DNA of 64,000 nucleotides from Pantoea eucrina (GTDB taxonomy: Bacteria > Pseudomonadota > Gammaproteobacteria > Enterobacterales > Enterobacteriaceae). Where the stretch lies: the NCBI RefSeq assembly GCF_002095385.1, contig NZ_MIPP01000002.1:124001-188000 (forward strand), given 5' to 3'. Shown here piece by piece: positions 8,659-18,482 of this stretch. Position 1 is the stretch's first letter. Each line of letters opens with the position of its first letter. Made by a program: the position numbers and the translations under genes. Below the pieces are notes generated by a model, which saw only the letters and a list, made by a program, of their open reading frames with translations, was not told where the DNA came from and did no database searches.

Positions 8659-9684
8659 ATGAAACGCTTAATGAAACGCTGGAGCCTGGACAAAACAGGG
8701 CGTCAGAACCTGAAGCTCACGCACACAGATATTCCTCAGCCAGGCCCGTATGAAGTGCTGGTGCGTGTAGAGGCCCTCTCTTTGAACTTCCGCGATAACG
8801 CCATTATCGAAGGAAAAATGGGTAATGAGATGACGATGCCGCTCACACCAGGGTCTGATATGGCGGGTGTGGTTGAAGCCGTGGGGACGGGGGCTACCCG
8901 TTTCAGCGCAGGCGATCGAGTTATTTCATCTTTCAATGCAGAGTGGATCGAGGGTCGCCCAGTCAATAATGCTAAAAACCCTGAATACAACTCGCTCGGC
9001 TACGCTCTTCAGGGCGTAATGGCTGAGTATGTGGTCATGAATGAGGAGTGGCTTGTTCGCGCGCCCCGGACGCTTACTGATGCTGAAGCCAGCACATTGG
9101 TTTGTGCAGGCCTGACGGCCTGGGTTGCCCTGGTTGAACGTGGCGGCCTGCGCGCCGGTGAAAGCGTGCTGGTTCAGGGGACGGGTGGCGTGTCGCTATT
9201 TGCACTGCAGATTGCAAAAGCCATGGGGGCGCAGGTGTTTGTCACCTCATCCAGCGATGAGAAGCTTGCAGCCGCAAAAATGCTGGGCGCAGATCGCGGG
9301 ATTAACCGGAAGAAAGAGGACTGGGTGGAGGCCGTATACCGCCTGACCAGTGAAAGGGGAATAGATCACGTTATCGATACGGTCGGAGGGCGCAATGTTG
9401 CCGATTCAGTTCGCGCAGTGGCTTCGCACGGTCGTATCTCGCTGATTGGCATGATGGACACGCACGATGTTTCTGCATCCGGCGCTCTGCTTCTGCTGAA
9501 ATCTCCGACGCTGCAGGGCATTGGGGTAGGGCATCGTCGGGCCCTTGAAAATTTTGTCAGGGCCGTTGATGAGATTAACTTAAAGCCGGTTATCGATAAG
9601 AGTTATTCATTCGACCAGCTGCCGGAGGCGCTGGAACACGTGGAACAGGGTGCATTCGGGAAAGTTGTGATTAACGTGATTTAA
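8659..9684 (+). CDS. Zinc-type alcohol dehydrogenase-like (MDR) oxidoreductase
   Basis: A 341-residue medium-chain dehydrogenase. An upstream in-frame ATG at 8500 lies inside the LysR gene; AAAGGAG at 8647-8653 marks ATG 8659. Residues about 30-60 have VLVRVEALSLNFRDNAIIEG, the NFRD variant of quinone-oxidoreductase-like MDRs, then GSDMAGVVEAVG and the nucleotide-binding VLVQGTGGVSLFALQIAKAM (GxGGV). It ends HVEQGAFGKVVINVI. It lacks the usual zinc-ligand cysteine after the N-terminal GHE segment, so a zinc-independent NADPH reductase is more likely than a true alcohol dehydrogenase. It is divergent from the LysR regulator at 7634-8554. Confidence 0.85.
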   Translation: MKRLMKRWSLDKTGRQNLKLTHTDIPQPGPYEVLVRVEALSLNFRDNAIIEGKMGNEMTMPLTPGSDMAGVVEAVGTGATRFSAGDRVISSFNAEWIEGRPVNNAKNPEYNSLGYALQGVMAEYVVMNEEWLVRAPRTLTDAEASTLVCAGLTAWVALVERGGLRAGESVLVQGTGGVSLFALQIAKAMGAQVFVTSSSDEKLAAAKMLGADRGINRKKEDWVEAVYRLTSERGIDHVIDTVGGRNVADSVRAVASHGRISLIGMMDTHDVSASGALLLLKSPTLQGIGVGHRRALENFVRAVDEINLKPVIDKSYSFDQLPEALEHVEQGAFGKVVINVI

Positions 9685-9771
9685 AAACCGGGCTTCAGTT
9701 AAAAATGTATTCAGGGCCTGCAATGCATCCTGCAGGCCTGTCGGGAACGAAACTTCTCTCGTCCGCTGCGC

Positions 9772-10571
9772 TCAGTGAGGACGTTTTCTGAGTGCGCGAT
9801 AATCAACCTGCCACGCATTAAGCTTGTTATAAAGCGCTGTCCGGGAGATCCCCAGCTGTTGTGCAGACTGACGCAGGTTTCCCCTCTGTTCTTCTAACAC
9901 CTGAAGAATGTGCGCGCGTTCCAGATTCTGCAGCGAGGAAAGCGCCTCCCCGCTCATATAAGCGGCGGTCATCTCCTGCAGCGAGTCGGGTAGATCTGCA
10001 CAGGTAATCTCTAAGCCTTCACATAAGTTAACCAGGCGTTCGACGACATTTTCCAGCTCACGCACATTGCCTGGCCACTCCCGGGACTGCAGGTCCGTCA
10101 TCGCGTCAGGCATGACCACAGGAGGCGTGCGTTTCAGACGCGCGCACAGTGCCCGAATGAATGCGTTAACGAGCTCCGGAATGTCTTCGCGGCGCTCACG
10201 CAGCGGTGGAATATTTAATGAGATCACATTCAGGCGATAATAAAGATCGCGCCGAAAAGCGCCTTTCTCTGCGGCTTCGAGCAGATTGCAATGTGTTGCC
10301 GCAATAATCCGCACGTTGACTTTTACTGGCTGCGCCGCCCCGATACGCTGAACTTCGTTCTCCTGCAGCACGCGCAGCAGACTGGTTTGTGCCTCAAGCG
10401 GCATCTCGCCGATCTCATCCAGAAACAGAGTGCCACCGTCCGCCAGTTCAAACTTGCCTGCGGAACCACCACGACGTGAACCTGTGAAGGCGCCATCTGC
10501 GTAACCAAACAGTTCACTCTGTACCAGATCGCGCGGCAGGGCGCCGCAGTTGATAGCAATAAATGCCTCTT
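9772..10571 (-). pseudogene. Sigma-54-dependent activator, C-terminal two thirds (AcoR/DhaR type)
   Basis: The frame encodes an AAA+ domain from FIAINCGALPRDLVQSELFG onward: GAFTGS loop (GAFTGA class, contacts sigma-54), Walker B region [13 protein letters not shown], sensor segments RRDLYYRLNVISLNIPPLRE and REDIPEL, and a Fis-type HTH at the end (LRQSAQQLGISRTALYNKLN). The N-terminal sensor and the Walker A motif (GESGTGKE) are missing, because the DNA switches to an efflux adaptor gene on the other strand at about 10570. Without Walker A it cannot hydrolyse ATP normally, so it is a pseudogene. The closest look is to AcoR/DhaR regulators of acetoin or glycerol use. Confidence 0.85.
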
Positions 10572-10940
10572 GCCGCCGATCCATTAAGCCGTACTTTTGA
10601 AGCGCGATATGTGCTGGAAGGGGCGCTGGCTGACTCACCGCTGGGCGCCACGGTCACGCTGCGTATTGCCGATGCAAAAGCTTCAGGTAAGGTCATGCAG
10701 GTACCCATAACCGCCCTGTTTGATCAGGGTAAAGGCGCGAGCGTTTGGGTAATTGAAGAGCGATCTGCACGTGTAACCCGGCGGGCTGTGCAGGTAGAAG
10801 GTATCAGTGACGATAACGCCAGAGTGACCAGTGGGCTCAGTGCTGGCGAAGAAGTGGTTGCGCTTGGCGCTCACCTGCTGCATGACGGTGAAACCGTCCG
10901 CGTGGCACGTCAGGGTGATGGCAGCATTGCCGGAGGCTAG
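10572..10940 (+). pseudogene. RND periplasmic adaptor (membrane fusion protein), C-terminal fragment
   Basis: The frame ending TAG 10938-10940 reads AADPLSRTFEARYVLEGALA, LGATVTLRI, then VPITALFDQGKGASVWVIEE and VTSGLSAGEEVVALGAHLLH. This is the beta-barrel and membrane-proximal end of an AcrA/MdtA-type adaptor (AVDPxTRTxxVR ... LPxxAVxxxxGxxxVWVV ... GLxxGExVVxxG). The lipoyl and hairpin domains and the start codon are gone, lost at the fusion with the sigma-54 regulator fragment at about 10570. The RND pump gene starts 4 bases after its stop, so the two once formed an operon. Confidence 0.85.
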
Positions 10941-10944
10941 CCGC

Positions 10945-13900
10945 ATGAGTAATTCCCGTTTCAATCTCTCTGCGCTTGCCGTCCGTGAACGCTCAATTAC
11001 GCTGTTTCTGATCATTCTGATTACGGTCACAGGCATCCTCTCTTTTTTTGCGCTGGGGCGGGCAGAAGATCCGCCTTTTACCGTCAAACAGATGACGATT
11101 ATTACCGCATGGCCGGGTGCGACGGCACAGGAAATGCAGGATCAGGTTGCTGAACCGCTGGAAAAGCGATTGCAGGAGCTTAAGTGGTACGACCGTACTG
11201 AAACGTATACCCGTCCGGGAATGGCATTCACCCTGCTATCGCTGCAGGACAGCACGCCACCCTCACAGGTGCAGGAAGCGTTCTATCAGGCCCGTAAAAA
11301 GCTGGGTGATGAGGCAAAAAATCTGCCTGCAGGCGTCATCGGACCGATGATCAATGACGAGTTTTCGGGCGTCACTTTTTCCCTCTTCGCTTTAAAAGCG
11401 AAAGGAGAGCCTCAGCGTTTACTGGTACGCGATGCAGAATCACTGCGCCAGCGGCTTCTTCATGTGCCGGGTGTGAAAAAGGTCAATATCATTGGTGAGC
11501 AGACCGAACGCATCTTTGTTTCCTTCTCTCATGACCGGCTGGCCACGCTGGGCGTTTCTCCCCAGGAGATATTCGCAGCGCTCAATAACCAGAATGCCCT
11601 GACGCCGGCAGGCTCCATTGACACCCAGGGCCCACAGGTATTTATTCGCCTTGACGGGGCGTTCAGCAAACTTGAGCAGATTCGTAAAACGCCGATTGTG
11701 ATCGGTGGCAGAACGCTGCTGCTGTCGGACATTGCCACCGTTGAACGAGGCTATGAGGATCCCGCTACGTTTCTCATCCGTAATCAGGGTGAACCCGCTC
11801 TGCTGCTGGGAATTATTATGCGTGAGGGATGGAACGGCCTTGAGCTGGGGAAATCGCTGGATGCTGAAGCGGCCAGTATCAACGCATCCATGCCGCTGGG
11901 TATGACGCTGACGAAAGTCACCGACCAGTCGGTTAACATCAGCTCAGCCGTCGATGAATTTATGCTTAAGTTCTTCGTTGCGCTGCTTGTGGTCATGGTG
12001 GTCTGCTTTATCAGCATGGGCTGGCGGGTGGGCGTGGTGGTGGCTGCTGCGGTGCCGCTGACGCTGGCGGTGGTTTTTATGGTCATGGAGGCATCAGGTA
12101 AAAACTTTGACCGTATCACTCTGGGGTCACTGATCCTGGCTCTGGGGCTTCTGGTGGATGATGCCATCATTGCGATTGAGATGATGGTGGTAAAAATGGA
12201 GGAGGGCTACGATCGCATCAAAGCTTCCGCCTATGCATGGAGTCATACTGCCGCCCCGATGCTGGCTGGAACACTGGTGACGGTGGTGGGGTTTATGCCT
12301 AACGGCTTTGCACAGTCTACCGCCGGTGAGTATACCAGTAACATGTTCTGGATTGTCGGTATCGCCCTGATAGCGTCGTGGGTAGTAGCCGTAGTGTTCA
12401 CGCCCTATCTTGGCGTGAAAATGCTGCCAGAAATCAAAGCCTTATCAGGTGGCCACACCACAATTTACGATACCCCGCGCTACAATCGTTTTCGCCGGTT
12501 AATTGCGCACGTTATTGCACGAAAATGGTTAGTCGCCGCGACGGTCATCATCATCTTCACCGTGGCTATTCTCGGCATGGGGCTGGTAAAGAAACAGTTC
12601 TTTCCGACATCAGATCGTCCGGAGGTTTTGATTGAGGTTCAGATGCCTTACGGCACCTCAATTGAGCAGACCAGCAAAACCACGGCGAAAATCGAGGAGT
12701 GGCTGAAAAAGCAGAAAGAGGCAAAAATCGTCACCTCTTACATTGGACAGGGCTCACCCCGTTTCTATCTGGCAATGGCGCCTGAGCTTCCCGATCCCTC
12801 TTTTGCAAAGATTGTTGTTCTGACAGAGAGTCAGGATGCCCGGGATGTTCTCAAGCACCGGCTGCGTGAGGCTGCAGCCAGCGGACTCGCTCCTGAAGCA
12901 CGCGTCCGCGTAACACAGCTGGTTTTTGGCCCCTATTCACCTTATCCGGTTGCCTGGCGGGTCATGGGACCTGATCCGGATAAACTGCGTGAAATAGCGG
13001 GCGAAGTAGAGGCGGTTATGCTGGCCTGTCCTGATATGAGGACCGTCAATACCGACTGGGGGCAACGCGTGCCGACGCTGCACTTCTCGCTGAATCAGGA
13101 TCGTCTCCAGGCTGTAGGACTGACGTCTAATGCCGTTGCGCAGCAGCTCCGGTTTCTGCTCTCTGGCGTACCTGTGACATCCGTTCGCGAAGATATCCGT
13201 TCTGTAGAGGTGATGGGGCGTGCAGCCGGCGATATCAGGCTCGATCCTGCAAGGATAGCTGGATTTACCCTGGTGGGATCATCAGGCCAGCGCATTCCGC
13301 TGTCTCAGACAGGCGACGTTGAGATAAGAATGGAAGATCCCGTACTGCGGCGTCGCGATCGAACCCCGACGATTACCGTACGGGGCGATATTTCAGACAG
13401 CATGCAGCCACCCGATGTTTCCACGACAATCCTGAAAAAATTACAGCCTGTTATCGCTAAGCTTCCGGCCGGATACCGCATTGAGCAGGGGCGGGCCAAT
13501 TGAGGAGTCGGGTAAAGCGACTAAGGCGATGGCGCCGCTGTTCCCGATCATGATTGCCATTACGCTTCTGATTATCATTCTGCAGGTGCGGTCAATGTCA
13601 GCGATGGTGATGGTGTTTCTGACGGCGCCGCTGGGGCTGATTGGTGTGGTACCGACGCTGCTGCTGTTCAATCAGCCGTTCGGGATAAATGCGCTGGTCG
13701 GGCTGATCGCCCTGTCGGGGATTCTGATGCGCAACACATTAATCCTGATAGGGCAGATCCATCACAATGAGCATGAAGGGCTGACGCCTTTTGAGTCCGT
13801 TGTCGAAGCCACTATTCAGCGTGCCCGTCCCGTTGTACTAACGGCGATGGCCGCTATCCTGGCCTTTATACCGCTCACGCACTCGGTTTTCTGGGGAACG

Positions 13901-14035
13901 CTCGCCTACACGCTGATTGGCGGAACCTTTGCCGGAACTATTATTACGCTGGTTTTCCTGCCTGCTATGTATGCCATCTGGTTCAGGATACATCCGGAAA
14001 ATAAAAAACACGCGGAAGTTAAAGCCGCAGAATAA
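10945..14035 (+). pseudogene. RND efflux pump inner-membrane subunit with one frameshift
   Basis: The first frame starts at ATG 10945 (MSNSRFNLSALAVRERSITL) and runs to a stop at 13501-13503; the second frame continues the same protein to 14035. Together they give about 1030 residues, the normal length of an RND pump. Features: first TM segment TLFLIILITVTGILSFFALG, proton-relay Asp pair in TM4 (LGLLVDDAIIAIEMM), second-half TM block (PLFPIMIAITLLIIILQVRS), and a C-terminal TM bundle. The break lies at a run of four G (13488-13491): with three G the frame reads EQGGPIEESGKATKAMAPLF. One extra base is thus enough to explain it, and it may be a sequencing error. The adaptor partner upstream is truncated, so the system is probably inactive anyway. 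Confidence 0.88.
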
Positions 14036-14131
14036 CGGTTATCCGCAGGGGGGCACCCGCGCATTGGCTCAAGTCTGACATTACAGGTGCTAAAAAGACG
14101 GTGCCCGGGGGAACGGGCCCGTTGCAGCAAG

Positions 14132-14156
14132 GTCCCGGCGGTGAACCGGTCGGGAC
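14132..14156 (+). terminator. GC-rich stem-loop after the efflux locus
   Basis: GTCCCG...CGGGAC pairs with an inner CGG/CCG around a TGAA loop, within a GC-rich stretch after the pump stop. No T-run follows, so its role as terminator is uncertain. Confidence 0.35.
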
Positions 14157-14268
14157 TTCTGCCAGCACAGGAGGCGGTCAGGCCCGCTTCTGATCGGTTT
14201 CTTTTCCTCAACGGTTTGGTGTAACTTCGTCGCTGGGATACTCGATAAAACCGCATGAAAATAACGGG

Positions 14269-14550
14269 ATGATAATGATTAAGCTGACGGGTCGTTTGGT
14301 GTGTAAAAGTGCAGAAGAAGCGGATCTTGTTCGCCAGTACCTTCCTGAACACAAGCAACTAACCAGGAAAGAAACCGGATGCGTATCATTTGAGGTTACT
14401 GAAACAGCAGACCCCCTGGTCTGGACCGTCGAAGAACTTTTTACAAACCAGGCTACTTTTGACGCCCATCAGAAAAGAACCAGGGCTTCGGTCTGGGGAA
14501 GAGAAACCAGCGCGATCGCCAGAGAGTATGAAATCTCAGAGAGTGAGTAA
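14269..14550 (+). CDS. Antibiotic biosynthesis monooxygenase (ABM) domain protein, YgiN-like
   Basis: A 93-residue single ABM domain of ferredoxin-like fold: start strand IKLTGRLVCKSAEEADLVRQYL, then KETGCVSFEVTETADPLVWT and EELFTNQATFDAHQKRTRAS, ending in an AxIAREYEI helix. The xGCxxFxV...xWxxxExFxxxxAxxxHxxxx pattern is typical. Relatives act as cofactor-free monooxygenases or quinol oxidising/reducing enzymes such as YgiN. ATG 14275 (MIKLTG) is an alternative start with similar support. The gene stands alone; the substrate is unknown. Confidence 0.75.
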   Translation: MIMIKLTGRLVCKSAEEADLVRQYLPEHKQLTRKETGCVSFEVTETADPLVWTVEELFTNQATFDAHQKRTRASVWGRETSAIAREYEISESE

Positions 14551-14723
14551 CTTTACCGAAACCGAATCACGATACGTTTATAAAAGGCCGCTACCCAGCG
14601 GCTTTCTTACATCTGCAGATAGAGCCGCATCAAACATAACATCGCTGTTGCGAATCAAAGAGCTCTCAAAGTATAACAACGCATCAGGTTCAGAATTCTT
14701 ACGCGGTCAACAGGTAAAAACCA

Positions 14724-15062
14724 ATGATTTCTAAGGCTAATGCTGAGCATTATGTATGGGGTGATAAGTGCGATGGCTGGTATCTGGTAAACCGGCAAGA
14801 CATGCTGATTATTCACGAAAAGATGCCGCCGGAAACATGTGAAAAGCGACACTACCATTCGGTATCCAGACAGTTTTTTTTCGTTCTGGATGGTGTGTTG
14901 ACCATGGAGCTGGAAGGAAAAGCGCATCGAATTGTCGCTCAGCAGGGCATTGAGATCCCCCCTGGCTCAAAGCATCAGGCCAGAAATGACACGGATTCCG
15001 CAATCGAATTTATCGTCATTTCACATCCAACACCGCGCGGAGATCGAACAGACCTTACCTGA
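14724..15062 (+). CDS. Cupin-fold protein
   Basis: A 112-residue single-domain cupin. The metal-binding motif 1 is present (KRHYHSVSRQFFFVLDGVLT, i.e. HxH-E/Q-like then G) and motif 2 is GIEIPPGSKHQARND (PxGxxHxxxN). Standalone cupins of this size bind a metal and act as isomerases, dioxygenases or sugar-binding regulators; nothing here decides which. The gene lies between the ABM gene and the histidine phosphatase with separate spacing, so operon membership is not indicated. Confidence 0.8.
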   Translation: MISKANAEHYVWGDKCDGWYLVNRQDMLIIHEKMPPETCEKRHYHSVSRQFFFVLDGVLTMELEGKAHRIVAQQGIEIPPGSKHQARNDTDSAIEFIVISHPTPRGDRTDLT

Positions 15063-15243
15063 CTGTGTCTTAAAAAACGTTTCTGGTTGCGCTACTCAAA
15101 ACGCCCCGGAACCTTTTAAAGGCGTAAAGGGCATTTCCGGCACCTTTGCCATCCGATGAAAAACAGCCTGAAGATTCTGATGGAGTACATGGCTATGCAC
15201 TGTCAACGGCTCGCCATGGATGAGTGCATTCAGGTTTAGTCAT

Positions 15244-15267
15244 CTCCGCTTTGAGTGAGAAGCGGAC
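15244..15267 (+). repeat. Dispersed hairpin repeat, subtype A (single)
   Basis: Arms CTCCGCTT/AAGCGGAC around loop TGAGTGAG, 27 bases before the histidine phosphatase start. A subtype-B copy lies after the same gene. Confidence 0.78.
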
Positions 15268-15294
15268 ATTAGGACAATAAATAAGAAGTTCTGT

Positions 15295-15852
15295 ATGGAA
15301 ATTATTTTAATGCGTCATGGAAAGCCCGCTTTTACAGGATCTGCGAAAGTAACGAGCCGTGAAATGTGCAACTGGATTGCCAGATATGATCTTTCCGATA
15401 CAGGAGAAGATAGACCGCCCGATTCCAGCAAATCATTAGCGGTCTGCGCATCGCGAATCATAAGTAGCCCTCTTCCCAGAGCACTTTCTTCCCTGAAAGC
15501 ATTAGGGCTTGAACCGGACGTTATTGATGAGGTGTTCAGGGAAGCTGGTCTGCCGGTATTTCACCTGCCCGGTTTCAGGTTATCTCCAGCCGTATGGGCT
15601 GCTATTTTTCGCGTTATGTGGCTATGTGGCCTGTCCCGTAATGTGGAGCGCATGGGAAAAGCAAAGAGACGTGCTGCTCAGGCTGCGAATAGCCTCGTCG
15701 GGTTGGCAAAAGCATCCGACGGGCCTGTGCTTCTTATGGGACATGGGGTGATGAATCGGCTAATTGCAGGGGAACTGAGGTCTTTGGGTTTTAAAGAATA
15801 TTGTAGTCAGGGTAATGGTTACTGGAACGCGAGCATCTACAGACTTCAGTAA
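15295..15852 (+). CDS. Histidine phosphatase family protein (intact copy)
   Basis: A 185-residue phosphatase with the catalytic RHG triad at the N-terminus (MEIILMRHGKPAF) and the second catalytic His in VLLMGHGVMNRLI. This is the branch-2-like short phosphoglycerate-mutase/SixA-type fold; substrate unknown. It lies between a subtype-A hairpin (15244) and a subtype-B hairpin (15909). A second copy at 44490-45055 is broken by two stop codons but remains closely similar in DNA, so this gene was duplicated within the region about 29 kb apart. Confidence 0.82.
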   Translation: MEIILMRHGKPAFTGSAKVTSREMCNWIARYDLSDTGEDRPPDSSKSLAVCASRIISSPLPRALSSLKALGLEPDVIDEVFREAGLPVFHLPGFRLSPAVWAAIFRVMWLCGLSRNVERMGKAKRRAAQAANSLVGLAKASDGPVLLMGHGVMNRLIAGELRSLGFKEYCSQGNGYWNASIYRLQ

Positions 15853-15908
15853 TTAAAGATATCGGGTTGGGGGCACGTCCGGAGTCTCCAGACATTGAAA
15901 ATTAGTAG

Positions 15909-15932
15909 TTTCGCTTTCGGCACAAAGCGGAC
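15909..15932 (-). repeat. Dispersed hairpin repeat, subtype B (single)
   Basis: Plus-strand arms TTTCGCTT/AAGCGGAC around loop TCGGCACA, between the phosphatase and isomerase genes. Similarity between the two phosphatase copies runs up to the end of this hairpin and then ceases. Confidence 0.72.
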
Positions 15933-15947
15933 AGCCAAAGCCTTAAC

Positions 15948-16772
15948 CTAACCTAAATAGAATTTCATATTATCAATGATCTGTTTTGCCAGGATAGCGT
16001 GGTCCATTTCCCAGCGTGCCGGGCTGAATAATTCTGCTGACCATACGCCATCAAAACCGGTGGCTTTTACCGCATTGCTCCATGCCTGAATATCAATATC
16101 CCCCTCGCCGGGCATATAAGCGCGCAACACCGTTTCGTTCCATTCTTCACCAGGGCGGGGCTTACGGCTATCACAAGAGTGCACGCCGTAGATAAGGGCA
16201 GGATCGAGCTGTTGAATATCCTCCGGCGTAGTATGCCCGGTCGCAAAGAGGTGCCAGAAGTCGATGACTAAACCGATATTAGGTGCATTTATACGCTGAA
16301 TCACCTCCAGTGCCTGATTGAGCGTGTTGTATCGCGTATGCGCGATAACCTCAATCTGATAGCGCACCCCATATTGCTGGCCAATAGTGGCAATCTCAGC
16401 AATATTTTCGGTAATAATATCGAGAAGTTGCCTCTCTGGCAGATGATCAATGCCGTGCTGCGCCAGAATCTGAATGGTCGGGCAGGCCAAATCCGCCGCA
16501 ATCTGCGTCAGTCGCCTGGCTTCAGCCAGCATTTGCTGCTTTTCTGCACCCTGATAGCGTTCAATATTTATCAGGGCATTAAGACACAAGGTCTGTAATC
16601 CATGACCCCGCACCAGCGTGTTAAGTTGTGCAGTACTGCCGCCGTGATCGAGATAACGCAGCAATTTATCATGCAAAAACTCCAGACCATCATAGCCCGC
16701 TTCCGCAGCTATACGTGCTTCAGTAACCACATTGCAGTAATGGGTTGAAATACCGTGAAGAGTTTTGAGCAT
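15948..16772 (-). CDS. Sugar phosphate isomerase/epimerase (TIM barrel, AP-endonuclease-2 fold)
   Basis: A 274-residue TIM-barrel protein; ATG 16772 is preceded by GAGGAAATT and preferred over an upstream in-frame ATG. Key segments: AAEAGYDGLEFL, QILAQHG, a metal-binding Glu region (YQIEVIAHTRYN), IGLVIDFWHLFATG (Asp/His ligands), IYGVHSCDSRKPRPGEEWNE and a final SAELFSPARWEM with the conserved Glu. Relatives are IolE/IolH-type or 3-keto-sugar epimerases acting in the cytoplasm. It follows the AraC gene on the same strand by about 175 bases and faces away from the IolT/IolG operon, so it likely belongs to the same inositol-type pathway. Confidence 0.8.
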   Translation of the reverse strand: MLKTLHGISTHYCNVVTEARIAAEAGYDGLEFLHDKLLRYLDHGGSTAQLNTLVRGHGLQTLCLNALINIERYQGAEKQQMLAEARRLTQIAADLACPTIQILAQHGIDHLPERQLLDIITENIAEIATIGQQYGVRYQIEVIAHTRYNTLNQALEVIQRINAPNIGLVIDFWHLFATGHTTPEDIQQLDPALIYGVHSCDSRKPRPGEEWNETVLRAYMPGEGDIDIQAWSNAVKATGFDGVWSAELFSPARWEMDHAILAKQIIDNMKFYLG

Positions 16773-16949
16773 AATTTCCTCTGCATCAGAATTTAATATA
16801 GCGGGAATCAACAGGAGATAGAAAGCCTGCATACGGTCACGCAATATTACCGGATGCGTCTTAAACTGTATGAGAAAAAGAAAACCGGAAGCATCTCAGA
16901 ACAGATCAGGGGCAGGGTGATCGTGCCGCACACAAAGTATCCATGTAAC

Positions 16950-17819
16950 TTATCTTTTTATCTGCCCGGTTATCCAGAATTTTTTATAACGGGCAGGCGG
17001 AATGCCGACAAGATTATGAAAGATTCGGTGGAAATTGTTTACGTTATCGTAGCCTACAGCACTTGCTACATCTATGACTCCCAGGTCAGTGCTTAATAAT
17101 AAGTTTTGTGCCTCGCCGATACGGCGGCGGGTCTGATACTGTTTTGGGGAATAACCCGAGTAGGCTTTGAAGACATGCGCCAGATAGAACTGATTCATAT
17201 TCATCGCTGCAGTAATCGAACTCAGGGAGATATCTTCTTTATAATGGTTGTCGATATAGTCCTTCACGCGCTGCCCTAATAATACGCTGGCGCTTTCCTG
17301 TTGCGGTTTGCTTTCTATCCAGATATTCCGGCACAATAATAACAGCACGCTGAGTAAGCTATCGCCAATTTCTGTGCTGTACAGACGCTTATTACTGACA
17401 TGCGACCACATCTGTTCAAACAACTGGCAAATTTCATGATAATAATTGCCGGCTGGCATGACCGCGGTTTGCGAGCGAGGCGTAAGGACGTTCAGTGGCA
17501 AACCATCGACCTTCAGTTGCTCAACGCCGCAGCTGAATATCAGCAGGTCATCTGAGGCTTCCGGGCATTCATCATGAAGCACGCTGGCATTGAACAGTAA
17601 TATATCGCCAGATTTAACGACATAGCTACGGCCGTCGATATTATAAATACCCTTGCCTGAGCGGATAAACATCAATTCAAAGCGTTCATCATGTTTGTGC
17701 ATTACGCGAGGAATCGCTTCCTCTTTGCCTTCAGCTTTGCAGATGAAGCTCAGGCGCGGTCGCAGGCCACTGTCGAAGCCGCGTGCGGACGGATGCTCGT
17801 TAAGACTGAAGGTGATCAT
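16950..17819 (-). CDS. AraC-family transcriptional regulator of the inositol-type cluster
   Basis: A 289-residue regulator with an N-terminal cupin sensor (HKHDERFELMFIRSGKGIYN, DILLFNASVLHDE) and a C-terminal double HTH (DISLSSITAAMNMNQFYLAH, VFKAYSGYSPKQYQTRRRIG, IDVASAVGYDNVNNFHRIFH). Such proteins bind a sugar ligand and activate a nearby operon. It is divergent from the MFS/IolG-like operon starting 660 bases away, and the intergenic region carries direct repeats suited to AraC half-sites. It is the most likely controller of both flanking transcripts. Confidence 0.85.
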   Translation of the reverse strand: MITFSLNEHPSARGFDSGLRPRLSFICKAEGKEEAIPRVMHKHDERFELMFIRSGKGIYNIDGRSYVVKSGDILLFNASVLHDECPEASDDLLIFSCGVEQLKVDGLPLNVLTPRSQTAVMPAGNYYHEICQLFEQMWSHVSNKRLYSTEIGDSLLSVLLLLCRNIWIESKPQQESASVLLGQRVKDYIDNHYKEDISLSSITAAMNMNQFYLAHVFKAYSGYSPKQYQTRRRIGEAQNLLLSTDLGVIDVASAVGYDNVNNFHRIFHNLVGIPPARYKKFWITGQIKR

Positions 17820-18482
17820 AATGTCTCCTGTCGTGATGGCGCTATTCTGACACGACTTTACGCGCTGGTAATCATCAACTTTGCTTTTTCTTCCTGACTA
17901 ACCCACTGATATATAATGCCAGAATGAAATTCCTTTATCCTTAACTCTCTTTAATTGTTATGACCGCTCTGGTCACGCAAGGAGACATGATTGTCATCAC
18001 GTTTTTTAAAAAGCAGCCGGATGCACTCATTCAGATAAAGACAGTAACAAGCTAACTCTGTTAAGAGGGGTATTTTCATTAAACGGTCAATAATCATCAA
18101 AATTGCTATTTTATTTCTTACAAGTAAGCCACCACAGTGGTGGTAAAAATTGACTTTTCAAACTCTCTTCAATCTTGCTATGTCAACGTTCATATTTGAC
18201 GGCGTGATGATTATCACTGCTTTTCACGAATGTAATTAAAAATATTTGATCGCCAGCACGCTGGTAAATAGTACGGAGAGACGTGTCTGGCTTTTGATTT
18301 TCACTTTGATATAACGTTGTCGTAACGTTTGAGGGTCACAGCAGCCTCTTCACGCTGAAATTAAAATCATACTTACACAGCCAGTAAGTTAACTGCTCTT
18401 TTTAACGTTTTAAAACAACATAGCTTTATTCTGACTATAAACGGCTTGCAACGGTATTACCTTACAACCAGATGGAAAAACT
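17820..18482. promoter_or_regulatory. Divergent control region between araC-type gene and IolT-like operon
   Basis: 660 bases without a gene, AT-rich. It holds a 17-bp near-repeat (TAATCATCAACTTTGCT at 17869-17885 and TAATCATCAAAATTGCT at 18091-18107, 15 of 17 identical), an inverted copy of its core (TGATGATTA at 18205-18213), and a 15-bp palindrome CCACCACAGTGGTGG at 18129-18143. Repeated half-sites are what an AraC-type regulator would use. The promoter itself is not obvious. Confidence 0.5.

Noticed and set aside
10831..10944. Upstream ATG extension of the RND pump
   Set aside because: It overlaps the adaptor fragment in another frame; ATG 10945 gives the correct RND N-terminus.
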